The notes: generated by a model from the letters alone, not told the origin. 64,000 nt of DNA from Hippopus hippopus (GCA_946811185.2 OX328107.1:10815565-10879564); one strand, 5' to 3'. Positions 35,270 through 49,192 are shown, numbered from the stretch's first letter. A program made the numbers and translations.

Positions 35270-36390
35270 AAATACAAATTAAAACACTGTAATATCCAAT
35301 ATGCAATCAACGAGGCCCTTATATAAAGACATCATATTTCCCGAAACATAACTTCAGAATTATGATGTTTACGTCATAATCAGACACAACATTCACTGAA
35401 CTCAAAAGGATTCTAACAACCAAAATAGAATCGAAGGTAATTAATATAAAGTTACATGATTTTGATATCATGATTTTGACATGATTGATATCAAAGGCTC
35501 GTTTATTACGACTTGTTTATTACTGTTATAATTATGGACAGCTTTTTCGTTATATTTTGAAAAGGTCGAGTGTACTAGCCAAAAGAATCACTTTGCACAT
35601 ATCCAGCACGTCATTTCTGGTCCCTAATCTGCATTCATTTACATTTCAGAGTTGGATGCACTTACTTTATTCGGAATCTTTGACAAGCCTCGTTTATTAC
35701 TTCATAATATTTTGGTTCGACTTAATGAAATCTACCTCTCTTTCTCATCTCACCAGGCGTTTTGGGGACATTGTCCCGATTACTACCGAGAATTGGTGTC
35801 AAAAATAAGCAAGGCTTTCATCAAACTTTGTGTTAAAGGTTATTTACCTCAAAGTACTTGTTATAATTCGTGTATAATTTGTATAGGTTATAATTATGCT
35901 TGGTAACCATGTCTTGATACCAGTTAGCGTTGTTTAAAATACACGCATATGTTAACTTGAACTTCGCTGTATTGATCCAATCAGATAGGTATGTATTAGA
36001 AAAATGCCACCTAGCAGAAGACAATGGTATTGCAGCAGCGGCAACACTTTATTTCTATTCGCTTTGGAATTGTGCCTGTGTGTTTCTGCGGGACAACGTT
36101 TCTACGTGACAGTTGTTCTTCTTTATCATATTTATCATTCAAAGTATTTAAACAAAAGTTAATATAACTTATTGAAGGTAAAACAAGCAAGATCTAGTCG
36201 ATATGTGTAGTAATCCTGAACGACCGTTTGTAAGTATCTTTACAAGATTATGTAAGACAGACAAAATCGAGTGAACAAGTCAGTCCGATGGTACATAATT
36301 ACATAAGCAGGAAGTCATGTTGTTTCCATTTCTTTCAACTTATCGCAGGAAACTAATTGATCATATGACTTAATTCATCAGTGCACTGGC
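35270..36390. other. no gene recognised
   Basis: The 107-codon frame at 35485-35808 and its neighbour have no recognisable domain and lie in AT-rich sequence. Confidence 0.5.
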
Positions 36391-36948
36391 ATTTCACGGC
36401 GACCTTGATGCCTTAAATCAATATTTTCTTGTCAGTGTTTTACAAGAAAATTTTATTTACGACAAAAAAATCTAAAAAAGCTCGTTTGAGACATCGCATT
36501 CCCCAGGTGAGAGTTGGTATCGTTTTTGGCCAGGATACCTACGCGTTCAGAGAAACACCTGTGTCCAGAAATGATGGATACTAGTAGTCAATGCAACTTG
36601 ATTAATAACTGCTGAATGCACAGGACCTGAAAGCATGGACCGCTGGTTCGAATCCTCAGCTCGTTCAATTTTTTTTCTGAGGATTGATAATCGTCATTGC
36701 GACAGGATTGATTCTACTCTGGCGCCAGGAGTAGTTTAAACGATAAATATGTGGGACAGCAGCCAGTAGTGTCGGAAGAAAATTATGTAAAGCGCCTGTA
36801 AAAGAAACCCAAAGGCAGCATGGATAGAAGAACTATCTGCCTACTAATAGAAAAATAATGTTGAAAAGTTAGGTTGTAAATAGTATGAAACACCTTTCCA
36901 GCAATCAAGCAATTTTTCACCACTGATGGCTGTTCCGATTTTATTTGA
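36391..36948 (+). repeat. dispersed repeat shared with 14246-14815
   Basis: The better of the two copies. Contains a B-box-like 'ggttcgaatcc' at about 36651, suggesting that it includes a tRNA-derived segment, then 'gtcattgcgacaggatt' and 'gtcggaagaaaattatgta'. Confidence 0.55.
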
Positions 36949-38130
36949 GCCATGCTCTGGTAAAAGGGGTATAATGCTTCCCCGTTATGCATTGTATAGT
37001 CCATTTGGTCTCTGTAAAAACTAACATTTTGATGAAATGCATTCAAATGGAATAACTTCTTCAAAATTTCTTTGTTGCAATGTTAGTTATTTACAAAAAC
37101 CATGTAGAATTCTAATTTTTCGCAACTTTTCATATTAAATTTCATGCTTAAAATTAACTATTTAACTCTATAGTATTATTTTAGGATTTTTTGGTCTTAG
37201 CCACAGAAGAGTGAGGGTCATTTGGAGAACAGCCATAAACAATTTCAAATCATAGTAAAACCATGACATTGTGTTTTTGTAATAATTTCATTCATAATTA
37301 AATTCAGTTGTGACTTTATGTACATAGCTAGCAATATAACAATAGAAACAAACACTTTAACCTCATGTTTTACAGTGATCACCTTAAGGGCATAGAAATT
37401 GAATTATTTGAGTATGCATATATACCTTTACAAATTCTGCTACCGTCAAATAGATAGCAATTCTATCAATCTGCCCTACCGAAAAGATGTGATACAAATT
37501 ATCCACAATTTAGGGAATCGATAATATCATTCCCAAAAGAAAAGAAAGAAGGTATACCTCTTCAGGCCTATTTCTATTTTTCCAGCAATGTTTTTAGAAA
37601 GTTGCCGTCTTCAAACAACCGATAAAGTATCTGTGCAAGTTATTCTGAACCTAGTTTTTCAATATGCTTGGCCTCAAATGTAAATCCTTTCAAATTGACC
37701 ATGGAATAGTATGCTGTTCTATCTGTTGCACTCTCTCCACCTTTTACAGATTCAAATTTAGCATTGAGTTTAATGGACAAAATCATTAAAGTACGGTTTT
37801 GAATTCTTCAAGTATTTTTTCTCTTATGGTTTTTGTAAAATAATGTAGATAAGTATAAAGAAATTTCCCCAAAAATTATTTAGATAGGTGATTTTGAGTC
37901 AAACGTTAGTTTTTATACCAACCAAATGGACTATACAAAGCCTGTCATAGTCATTATGATTATCGATCCATAAAATCCATTTTTTCTAACAACCGATTGA
38001 AGTAAAAGGACAAGACCTTTGACATACAGAAAACTGACCAACTGGAAACAGTTTCGACCCAGGTCAGCCTGCACAGACTTCGTAGGCTGACCTGGTTTGA
38101 TACTCTTTGCAGATGGATCAAACCTTCCTT
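36949..38130. mobile_element. 'gagccatgctctg' MITE split by a nested element
   Basis: The left part (36949-36996, gagccatgctctggtaaaag to gttatgcattgTA) and the right part (37934-38130, TAcaaagcctgtcatagtc to the 'caggtcagcctg' hairpin and 'tttgcagatggatcaaacc') rejoin into a MITE like 35022-35269 when 36997-37933 is removed. Confidence 0.7.
36997..37933. mobile_element. 937-bp TA-flanked element with inverted ends
   Basis: The termini 'tagtccatttggt' and 'accaaatggacta' are inverted. The inverted repeat continues inward as 'aaaaactaac..ttt' against 'aaacgttagttttta', giving a TIR of about 35 bp. A TA dinucleotide flanks both sides (36995-36996, 37934-37935). TA duplication with TIRs points to the Tc1/mariner superfamily. 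I see no transposase in the 937 bp, so it is non-autonomous. The minus frame 36783-37064 crosses its edge and is spurious. Confidence 0.7.
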
Positions 38131-38132
38131 AG

Positions 38133-38200
38133 AGTTCTAGCCTTGTACTGATTGGTAGGACTGACAAAATGTTGAAAGCAGCATAAATACCATTGTTTAT
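38133..38200 (+). mobile_element. SINE 3' fragment
   Basis: 'tagccttgtactgattggta' and 'ggactgacaaaatgttgaaa' match the SINE body at 14880-14975. Confidence 0.5.
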
Positions 38201-38578
38201 TCATTAAATATTTTGACAGGTTTGAAATTGTCGCCAATTTGGATTTACATAATTGTGATGTTCTCGTAGCTTGTCATCTTTTTCAGGTAACTTCAAACGG
38301 GGGTTATTTGAGGAAAAGACTAGTTAAGGAAGGGCTGTGCAAGTACACGACGGTAATCTTTTTGAACCTTCACCTAAAAGAAACTGACTTCTCGAATTTG
38401 AAATCAGAAGCAAACGACAATTCTAAAATTAATTAAAGCTTCAGATTTTTATAGTAGGCAAAGATAATAGAATTGTCTCCTTTTCCTGCTGTGTTTTCAA
38501 TAGCCTTTATTCTCAGGGTCGTTCAAACGCGGATTGTATGACAAAAGGTTTTCAAAGAAATAATTCTATTCAGAAAGC

Positions 38579-38580
<2 letters not shown>

Positions 38581-38635
<55 letters not shown>
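38581..38635. repeat. (GA)n microsatellite
   Basis: About 27 ga dinucleotides with one interruption. Next to it, 'acggggcccggtttcatgaa' and the inverted 'aaacggggccc' near 38925 suggest a decayed repeat around it. Confidence 0.9.
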
Positions 38636-38919
38636 CTTCTTCAAAGTAGTGGTCAAGAAAACGGGGCCCGGTTTCATGAAAAAAGTCCAGCTTCTTATTT
38701 TACTCAAATCCACTTACAGACTCAGTTTTTGACCTAAATTTAGTTCGTTATTTAAGAAGCATTTCACTAACATTAAAAGACTTCAATAATGATCTAAAAC
38801 CTTGAGCTGACACAATGTTTCAGAATCAACCTCGCAAAATAATGAATATAAGTCTGTTAATTGAATTAAGTCCATTTATTTTGCGGAGTTTGACCAAATA
38901 AGAGACTTATCTTTTTTTT

Positions 38920-39369
38920 TTGTTAAACGGGGCCCTTGGTAGGAAGAACATGAATAGACTTCAAAGGACAAATATAAAAGAAAATAAAACACAAAACGTT
39001 GTAATTCCAAGACTGACAACTGCAAAATTATTTAAAAAAACTAATGAACAGTTTAGATTGAATATTAGACTGCTCTTTCATATGAATAATCCCAATGTCT
39101 ATTGCAGGATATCATGGTTCATTGAGGCTTTCTTGTATAATGTGAAAAGAAAAATCAAGATATCATTAACATTTTGGTCAGAAAGACATGTAACATTTTT
39201 TTTTGCAGTTAAACAGTTTCTCTTTACAATGCATATATCCTTCCTCTACTTTTCATGTAAAGCATTTCTCATTACACATAAGGCAGTGATATTCGGTATA
39301 TTTTACCCAAAATCGAATTTAACCGGTTTTTGTTTTATGAAACAGAGTTGTGTAAATATGAATTCATAG
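38920..39369 (+). other. 149-codon open frame, not supported as a gene
   Basis: Starts at TTG; the first ATG is at 38950, leaving about 139 codons. The sequence is rich in Lys, Asn and Phe, as expected from AT-rich DNA, with no recognisable domain, no plausible splice context and flanks of repeat DNA (poly-A at 39430, dispersed repeat at 39388-39515). Probably chance, but the second-longest frame in the window after the HEPN exon. Confidence 0.2.
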
Positions 39370-39782
39370 GCTAATTATTATTCAAACAAACATGTTTAAA
39401 GATGAAGTGAACAGAAAACAGCATTTGAAAAAAAAAAAAAAAAAGAAAAAAAAAATGGAAAGGGTCATTCCTCTAAATATGATTTTTAGAATATATCCTC
39501 AATCGATATTTGACCTATATTGTATCATCATTGTTTGTGTATGAAATACAAATCCAGTACAATGATTTATTTGATAAATAAGAACAGAAACATTTTGCTA
39601 AAAATGCAGTTAGAAAAGGGACATGAATTCAATAAACCATTTTTTTTTCAAAAGATAACAAACGGAAACAAGCATTTGCGGAGCAAAAAAGTTGGAAAAG
39701 GGCCATAACTGCAATAAAAAAGACGGGCTACTCCTTAGTCGAAGTTTACTGATCTTTCATAAAACTTGAGCATATAAAGTAT

Positions 39783-40322
39783 GAACAAGAAAATATTGAT
39801 CCATAACATCAATGGCGCCGCAAATCAGTTGTTTCTGAAATAAGGCACATTACAGCATTTCAAATTGACCAAAGTATATATATATGCAGAACTCGGTGAA
39901 AAATAAATTAGAAGTCCTAAACAATCTTTAGAATGCAACTTAGAACTTAAAAAAGAAAGAACCAATAATGGTAAGACAAAATCAATGCCATTCTTCGGCG
40001 AAATTTAACATAATTTCAATTGAAGCTATGTACAAAAGCAGTTGTCATTCGGCAAACAACACAAGAAAATAGTATTACCAAATTGATATTAAAAAAAAGG
40101 GTATAAAATGACCAAAGTGGATACAAAATGATCAAAGTAAGCAGGAAATGACCAAAAAAAAAAAAGAAAGTATAGGTGGGTACGAAAAATGTACGAAATG
40201 GCCTAGATACAAAATGACCTAGCTACGAAATGAGTGGAAGCCGAGTAAACAATATGGCTGCCTCCATAGGTAGTTTTCAAAAGCGAATAAAAATATAGAG
40301 CCGCCGCTCATGCGGCGCCACA
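39783..40322 (-). mobile_element. pearl/Helentron-like element, family 3, intact copy
   Basis: On the minus strand it begins 'gtggcgccgcatgagcggcg' (a 5' hairpin) and ends with the inverse of the start (tgcggcgcca), then a hairpin ttgatg/catcaa-type, then 'tattttcttgtt'. This gives an asymmetric inverted repeat with the 3' copy internal to a terminal hairpin, the layout described for Helentron-associated elements and bivalve pearl elements. The middle has short tandem words of the type 'gtcatttcgtacc'. The same element in plus orientation, but interrupted, is 54937-58072. Confidence 0.65.
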
Positions 40323-40496
40323 ATCAATACAAATATGTTTAAAGATAGCACGAAAAGAAAGCAGCTTTTTACTTTATATGAAGTTGAAAAAGGGAAAGAA
40401 AGAATGAAAGGAAACCAGCATTTGATATGAAGTTGGAAAAGGGCCATGCCTCTCAGTATGATAAGTGGAATTTATCCTAAACGGAATTTTAATTAT

Positions 40497-42119
40497 TTTT
40501 TGCTCACCTGAGCACAAAGTACGTAAGGTGAGCTTTTGTGATAGAACTGTGTCCGGCGTCCGTCCTGCGTCGCCTGTCGTCAATTTTTAACTTGTGTACC
40601 CCACATTTTCGGTCCGATACTCTGGAAACTTGGTTAGAATATTTGCCTTGATGATATCTTCGAACGAGTTCGAAAATGGGTCATATCAGGTCAAAGACTA
40701 GGTCACTAGGTCAAATCTTAGAAAAACCTTGTGTACGCTCTAGAGGCCACATTTTCAGTCCAATGCTCTTGAAAGTCTGTCGGAATATTTGCCTTGATGA
40801 TATATCGGACGGGTTCGGAAATGGGTCATGTTGGGTCAAAATCTAGGTCACTAGATCAAATCTTAGAAAAAACCTTATGTACGCTCTAGAGGCCACATTT
40901 TCAGCCCATTACTCTTGAATACTCAGAATATTTTGTCTAGATAATATCTCGGACGAATTCGAAAAAGGGTCATGTCGGGTCAAAAACTAGGTCACCAGAT
41001 CAAATCTTAGATAAAATTTGTGTACCCTCCAGAAGCCAAATTTTCGGTCCAATACAATTTAAAGTTGGTCAGAATATTGTCTTTATCATGTCATGTGTTA
41101 GTTTGAAAATGGGTCAAGACAGGTCCAAAATAGGTCACAAGATCATTCTTAGAAAATCCTTGTGTGCACTCCAAAGGACACATTTTCAGTCCAATACTCT
41201 TGAAAGTTGCTCAGACTGTTTGTCCTGATGAAATCTCGGTCGAATTTGAAAATTGGTCATATCTGGTAAAAAAACTAGGTCACTGGGTCAAATCCAAGAA
41301 AAACCTTTTCTACACTCTATAGGCCAATACTCTTGAAAAATGGTCAGAATCTTTGTCATGATTAAATCTCAAAAGAGTTAAAAATGGGTCATCTCTGGTA
41401 AAAAACTAGGGCACTAGGTCAAATCCTTAAAAACCCTGTATACGCTCAAGAGGCCACATTTTCAGTCCAATATATTCGAAAATTGGTCAGAATGATTGTC
41501 TTGATCATATCTCGGACGAGTTTGAAAATGGGTCATGACGGGTAACATAACAGGTCACTAGGTCACATCGTAGAAAAACCTTATGTACACTCTAAGAGGC
41601 CACAATTTTAATCCAATCCTGAAAAGTGGTCAGAATGTTTGTCTTGATCACATCTCCGACTAGTTTGAAAATAGGTCATGTCGGGTCAAAAAACAGGTCA
41701 CTATGTCAAATCTTAGAAAAATATTGTGTCAGGTCTGGGGGCCACATCTTCATTCCAATACTCTTGGAAGTTGGTCAGAATATTTGTCTTGATCATATCT
41801 CGGACGAGTTTGAAAATGCGTTATGTCGGGTCAAAAAACAGAACACTAGGTCAAATCTTAGAAAAACCTTGTGTACGCTCTAGAGGCCAGATTTTCAGTC
41901 CAATGCTCTTGAAAGTTTGTAAAAATGTTTGTCTTCATGACATCTTTGATGAGTCTAGAGAAAGCCTGTGTACAAGCTAGAGACCAAATTTTCGGTCCAA
42001 TAATTTTGTAAAGCTTGTAAGAATGTTTGTCATAGTATGTCGAAAGTAATTCAAAATGGATCATTTTTGGTCAAAAGGCTCGGATGAGCGACTTTAGAGT
42101 CATTATGGCCCTCTTGTTT
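40497..42119 (+). mobile_element. pearl/Helentron-like element, family 2, complete
   Basis: The 5' end 'tgctcacctgagcacaaagt' folds with 'aaggtgagc'. Then comes a 'gtccggcgtccgtcctgcgt' tract and about ten tandem units of ~145 bp (gtgtacgctctagaggccac, attttcagtccaatactctt, gaaagttggtcagaatgttt, and so on to 'ctaggtcaaatcttagaaaa'). The 3' end has 'ggctcggatgagcga', the inverse of the 5' terminus, followed by 'gactttagagtc' and 'tatggccctcttgttt'. All frames inside are repeat by-products. Confidence 0.75.
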
Positions 42120-42414
42120 ATCATTACTGTATCTAACTTTGTACTCTGTTGCAAAAGTAAGTATGCGCTTCGCTTTTATCAAATAAACTATATTGTATTG
42201 TTTGTCTCGGAAACATATATCTGGCGTCAGAATTTTAGAAAAATGTGCCAAATTTTCGCTAAACTTTGAACTCCAAAATAATTATTATATTTTGGGACAT
42301 ATGCTAGTCAAAGGCGATAAGAGTCAAAAACAAAAGTTTCAAATCGCTGTATTACCTAATAACGAAAATCTAAAGGAGTATTTTGAGGTTTGAGTTGATA
42401 TTTTGACGGTTGAA

Positions 42415-43330
42415 TTCATTCAGTATTGCTTCTATCAACACAAGCGTTGATACGGCAGCGCATAGATCTGACGTAACGACAAATAACTTCATAGGAATGT
42501 TAGTCTATTCCTGAATGAGAGCGTTTCGGAGGTCATTCAGATTATTAACACCAGCTTTTGACCTAACCATTTGACCATATCTGGCGAAAGTGCAGGCCAA
42601 GGGCACACACTGACGCCGTTTTGATCAGAATTGTTGATTGATGTGTGATGTCGTGCATTAGAATGGCAGATGCGTATCTCTCTAGAAATGTTACTGCTTC
42701 AGGTCCTAGGATCTGATTCACATAGCCCTGAGCATCCCACCCCCATAATTCCTCCCCAAACCATAACACTGCCACCACCAAATCTTACGAATAGGAGTTT
42801 GCAAAACGTTCTCCTCTCCTTCTGTAAACTCGCACGCGACTCATGGTTACCAAGATTGATTCTTGACTCATTAAAAGATTGAGCACAAGCGGACTGAGCA
42901 TGCCTCCAGCTTGAAGAATGTGTTTCCATCGCGAACGATTAGGCCGATGGTAAAGGGAAAGTACTGAACCCACATATGAGTCCTCCTGCTCAAATAAGTA
43001 AACGAAAATGCATATGGCGAGGCAAAACAGTAAAATTGCTTATACCAAATTGTCTTGCTGTGTTTGACACCGTGTTAAAGCGTTATGGTACGTGCGTCAA
43101 CGTAATGACGCGGTCCGTTTTGACATCAGTCACTCGTGTTCCTGCGGATCGGGAGTGGTCTTCGATACGACCAGTTTGATGAAAACGCTCACGCAAACGC
43201 ACAATCATATTCCTATAGCAGCTGAGTATCCTATAGAGGATAACGGTCTGTTTTGGTGTATGATTGAAATTTCTTTCATCGAGTGAGAAGCGAGTGCTAT
43301 ATCTTGTCGAGTGGCGAGGCAAAGAATGAA
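42415..43330 (-). pseudogene. Tc1-like transposase pseudogene
   Basis: Fragments in different frames on the minus strand keep the order of a Tc1-family transposase. An N-terminal helix-turn-helix part contains RLRERFHQTGRIEDHSRS and RVTDVKTDRVITL (43083-43322). The start of the DDE core has FGGGSVMVWGG (42750-42782). Next is 'QILGPEAVTFLERYASAILM' (42563-42730), where the QDNA-type motif has become HDITH. The C-terminal remnant NLNDLRNALIQE then a stop runs to about 42415. Frameshifts separate the parts and catalytic residues are damaged. An inverted repeat at 43235-43390 (tgtttcagtgtatgatcgaa type) may mark its end. Confidence 0.85.
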
Positions 43331-43594
43331 AATATGGTCTTTGCTTTTCACGATATGAAAGAAATTTCGATCATACACTGAAACAAACAGTCATTTTCTT
43401 TCTTTTATGCTCTTTATTTCAATTTTTCTTTTCACGTCTAAATTTTGCTCATCATGAAAAATATATGCGTTTTTTAAGCGAAATAGATATATTTTATCTA
43501 TTCAGATAAGGTCCAGTCGTAATAATGACGTCATGAAACGTAACGTTCACCGCTAAAAGTTCATTGATCTTCTATTTGGAAATAATTTCCTGTC

Positions 43595-43745
43595 TATCTT
43601 GGTTTATCGTTCACTAAACTACGGTCGTGAGTTATGAGTCACAATAAATAATCCACGAGGGCGATAGCCCTAGTGGTTTACTCATTGCGCCTCATAACTC
43701 ACAACCATGGTTTATTGAACGATAAATCAAGATAGAAAGAAGATA
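43595..43745. repeat. palindromic repeat, 'gtgagttatgagg' family
   Basis: 'tcttggtttatcgttcacta' and 'ggtcgtgagttatgag' on the left are mirrored by 'ctcataactcacaaccatgg' and 'gaacgataaatcaagat'. A second copy is at 49355-49485. Each has a small loop with 'gagggcgatagccct'-type inner pairing. Confidence 0.75.
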
Positions 43746-43922
43746 ATCTCGATTCTAACATGATCAATTCTTAATCAAAGGAAAACAAGTTCATACCTAG
43801 TGTAAAAAGGCGGATGGGGATAATTTTCCATTGAATAAACCCGGTTGTTCCAATTACTTACCAAAACAAAACCCCACTACCAAGTCAGTAATTTATATGA
43901 AAAGAATAAAAAATTCAATAAA

Positions 43923-44005
43923 ACCTTAGGCATCAAACACAACACACACACACACACACACACACACACCCACACACCCACACACACACACACACACACA
44001 CACTC
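43923..44005. repeat. (AC)n microsatellite
   Basis: About 40 ac dinucleotides with a few ccc interruptions. Confidence 0.95.
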
Positions 44006-44734
44006 ACAAACCCGCACCGTTTTAGTGTTATATTTTCTCTCTTTCGAATGATAAAGAAAAATGAATACATTGTCAAACATTACTGCAGTAGAGTCTTCGT
44101 TGCTTCGAATGCGCTGACCCAATATTACCCCACCCCCTCCAAATCACATTTCTAATGCAACACCGGTCAATTTTGAACTAACTTTCAACTTGAGAAGACA
44201 CTTAATTTAAATTTGTTTATTGGTTACATTTCAAATACGTCTATCGTAGTCATTTTATATTAAAATAGTTAATATCATTGAATCCTTGAAGATTTTCCTT
44301 CCGCCATGGCCAAAGAGCGGAAAATGACGATTTGTTTTCATCAGGTGATTGATAAAATATCGGAGGGCGAAGACAGGGAACAGCCACAGGCGATTTACTT
44401 TACTCTATATAGAATGACGTAGATTTTACCACGCTTTCGTTGCACTGTGTCTATAAATCCGAATTCACATGTCATGTTAGAATTAAAAATATCCAAGGTA
44501 TGTCAAAAATAAAAGTTAACATGAAAAAGGCAAAGTCCCAGTACGAGCCACATGCATAAGCTGTGGAATAAATATAAGATAATTCGAATGACGAGCTTAG
44601 TCATGACATCATAGGATTTCAGTTCGAAATTGGCTTTGCCAAAAATAGTTTTTGGAGGTTCTCAAAAGTCATTTTGATAGAATGCATTTTTTTCTCGTAA
44701 AATTATTCTCTTGTTATTTTCCAATAAACAATTG
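44006..44734. other. no gene recognised
   Basis: AT-rich sequence between the microsatellite and the LINE remnant. Confidence 0.5.
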
Positions 44735-45952
44735 ATGTTCGTCAAAGGAAGAACCTGTCAACTGCATTTATTAGAATGACTTGAAGAATGGACTACGTTC
44801 CTTGACAATGGATCTAGTGTTAATATCATCTTCTGTGACTTTAGAAAGGGTTTTGACACACTTTTCCATTGTAAGTTTTATAAGAAACTTGAATACTAAG
44901 GTAAAGTGGGATCAACTTTAGAATGGATTATGATTTTGGTACAAGAATTAACCAAAGTAGTAGTAATAATAACACTCACTCAAAAAGCCAAAATGTATTT
45001 AGTAGTTTTGCACAAGGAAGTATTATTGGACTGACCTTCTTTCTCATTTCTATCTGATTTACCAAATGTAGCGGAGACATGTTTTAAACTATTTGCAGAT
45101 GATACTGTTAAAGCTTACGTCATTGTAAATTCTAATGAAGACTGGCAAGATGAATTGTACCACAGACAACTTTTGTGAATGCTCGCACGAATGGGACCTT
45201 GGTTTCCGTTCTTCAAAACACAAAATATTACAGCTTGAAAACCATTTTACCATTTACAATTACTTCATGAAATCAAGAGATCTTGGGAGAGATCAAATGT
45301 TTAATGTCGACGAGGAAAAAGACCTAGACTGACAACGGTCTAAATTTCAACCCCCCCATAGTACCTGTAAAATCAAGATAGCAATTACGAACCTGGGCAT
45401 AATCCGAAAAACCTTAACGAATATAGATATAACAATTTTTATTCACTTGTGTAAGTATAGGAAGAACGGTTAAATTATACCACATACCAGCCATTTATCT
45501 TATAACGAAAGATTAAAGGAACTGTGGCTTCCCACCCTTAAAAACCGAAGAAAACCTACTGATATGATTTAAGTCTTCAAGATCTTCATAAGATTCACAA
45601 CGTATCAAACAGAGAGCTGCTACAACTAGCAACCTTTAACAAAACTAGAGGGAACAGTCTAAAATTATTACAAGACAGCCAAAACAGAACTACGTAAGAA
45701 TACCTTTAATTTGCGAGTTGTTGACTCTTGGAATTCCCTGCCAAATCATGCCATCCTGTCACCTTCCATTAACTCCTTCAAAAGTAATCTAAACAAACAT
45801 TGGAAATTCCACCCTGGCAAATTCACTGCGCAACGCTACACACCTAGTTATGCAGCCAATCTACAAGGTGGATCTTTAGAAGCAAATGGCTTACCATCTA
45901 TCCTTAAAAGTAAATGTCATAGGCCTCTGAAACTCCATTGGTCTATCAAAGG
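44735..45952 (+). pseudogene. non-LTR retrotransposon (LINE) reverse transcriptase, 3' part, decayed
   Basis: Reading across frameshifts, the segments follow the order of a LINE reverse transcriptase: 'LEEWTTFLDNGSSVNIIFCD' then FRKGFDTLFH (palm motif A, Asp present); FAQGSIIGLTFFLI (motif B-like, from about 45003); DLPNVAETCFKLFADDT, with the FADD catalytic motif at 45089-45103; then 'YNERLKELWLPTLKNRRKPT' and VVDSWNSLPNHAILSPSINS (45714-45773), the C-terminal signature shared by CR1/jockey-type elements. Upstream domains (endonuclease, fingers) are absent, as in a 5'-truncated insertion. Stops occur between all segments. The 3' end is overlapped by the foldback at 45918-46957. Confidence 0.85.
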
Positions 45953-46957
45953 GTAACGAAATTTTCATTATGGGACACTGTTACTTTAAATAGCACACTG
46001 GGGATTCCCTCTGTATCGTATATAGTAAGACAAGGTGTGCAACGAAATCGAAGAAAATTTGACCCCCGTCCCCTTTCAGAGAGAATATTTACACAAAAAT
46101 TGATAAATGAACCTAGTTACTGTTGCAGATGGGTTCATTAGTAATTTTTCTTCTGTACCCTGGCCTTCGAAAGTTCCAAACAGCTCTTGCCTTCAAGCAA
46201 TAGTTCTCATCTCAAAAAAATTAAAAAGCTTCCATATTTTCCGGATGGCCATGCGCTGACGTCACACGATTTTTAATCCTGCAGCGAATATTAATTAAAT
46301 TAATTTTTTAAACATAGATCGAAATTCTTTTTGTTGGTGTATTGATGAAATTATTAAATTAACATTTCGTCTGATATAATTTATCTTTTCATGTAATCCA
46401 GTTTCACGATTTTCATCTCCTATTTCGCATATTTTCAAATGCGTTTTTACCGTTCATTGGTCAAAAGCTTTGGCCCGTCTTTTGATAGCAAATTCACATG
46501 AGTTATAATTCGCTGCGTCATAACGAATTGTGTGACGTCAGCGCATGGCGATCCGGAAAAAACGGGAGCTTTTTAATTTTTTTAAGATGAGAGCTATCAC
46601 TTGATGGCAAGAGCCGTTTGGAACTTTCAAGGGTTATGATACAGAAAAAAAATCATTTGTGAACCCATCTGCACCGGTAACTAGATTTATTTTTCCATTT
46701 TCTGTTAAATATTATCTCTGAAAGGGGACGGGAGTCAAATTTTCTTCGATTTCGTTGCACACCTTGTCAAGTCTTACTATATACGATATAGAGGGAGTCA
46801 CCAATGTGCTACTTATAGAAACAGTGTTGATGAAAATTTGAATACATATGCCGTGATATACAGGCGGTGAATCAATGTGTTATAAGTGACCGATGATCAA
46901 CCAAGGACAATTTTAATGTTCAGTGATAGACCAATAGAGCTTCAAAGGCCTGTGGTA
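45918..46957. repeat. 1-kb foldback with arms over 300 bp
   Basis: The left arm (45918-46290) and right arm (46510-46957) are inverted copies: 'aggcctctgaaactccattg', 'aaattttcat', 'cactgttactttaaatag', 'gtgtgcaacgaaatcgaaga', 'gacccccgtcccctttcaga', 'gatgggttca' and 'ggccatgcgctgacgtcaca' are all found reversed in the right arm, in reverse order. The right arm has about 70 extra bases near 46850-46920. The 220-bp spacer is AT-rich. The outer part of the left arm lies in the LINE tail. Confidence 0.8.
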
Positions 46958-47946
46958 AATGTATTACATGTGAAATAGGACAAACGGTAACGGATTCTCC
47001 TAACAAAATCTAGACAGTTCCCCGAAAACTTCGTTCAATTTGGTTCAGAGTCATATAACATGTAATGATTATTGGTACACATCACACATCGTACAAACAA
47101 AGATATACAAAGTTCAAACTGTTTTTCGAATTAAAAAAAAAAGAGACAATCCCTTAATACCGGTCTTTTTCTGCGCGGGTTGTGAGCAGCCAGCTTGTTT
47201 TATCTGAATTTATCGAAAAGATACCAACAGAGATCTAGATCTAAATGTTTACATTCCTTATCGATGATTATTGGTACACATACTTTTAAAGAACATTTAC
47301 AGACACATTTCCTCATTGCATGTACGATCTAAATCTAAGATCCACAAAAAGAAACTCAGAATGTAAGAAATTTACGATCAAATATTCGTATTGGATGAAA
47401 AAAAAGGGGGTGGGGTGGGGACACACACTTTTTAAAGATCTAGATCTGTACAATTTCATGGAACACTACTTACTTTATGCAATACCCCCAGTGGCCAGAA
47501 AGAACCTTGGCGAGCGTCAGATACATTTTAGTCATCGAGTTTGTTAAAAATGATATTACATAAACATAAATGTAACGTTAATGCATAAACAAGAATGTGA
47601 CTTTCTATTTATCACATAATACGAATGACAAACAAATAATTCTAACGCGACATGTGAATTCAGCTAAAACTGACAATGATGGAACCATTTAAGATGTTAC
47701 AAGTTAACGTGTGTAAATCAAGTGTCTTTTAATCTTAAAGATGAACATAAAAATTGGCCGGTGTTGCAGTTGAACTCTGATTGGGAGCGGGTGGGGTAAT
47801 ATTCAGAGCATTTGAAGCGACTGCGACTCTAATTCTTGACGATACGTTAATTCTTCTTTGTCGTTTGAAAAGGATAGAATGAATTAGTACAGTGGTGCGG
47901 GGATTTTTTGTGTTTGATGCCAAAGGTTTTATTTAAATTTCGATAT
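46958..47946. other. no gene recognised
   Basis: AT-rich. At about 47505-47580 a half copy ('cttggcgagcgtcagataca') of the palindrome found whole at 50145-50275. Confidence 0.5.

Positions 47947-49192
<1,246 letters not shown>

Noticed and set aside
41626..41980. Overlapping frames that resemble a repeated protein
   Set aside because: They follow the ~145-bp DNA unit of the family 2 element, and the frame changes from unit to unit because 145 is not a multiple of three.
40497..42119. CRISPR or satellite array
   Set aside because: Units are diverged, flanked by pearl-like termini and about 145 bp long; a transposable element core explains them.
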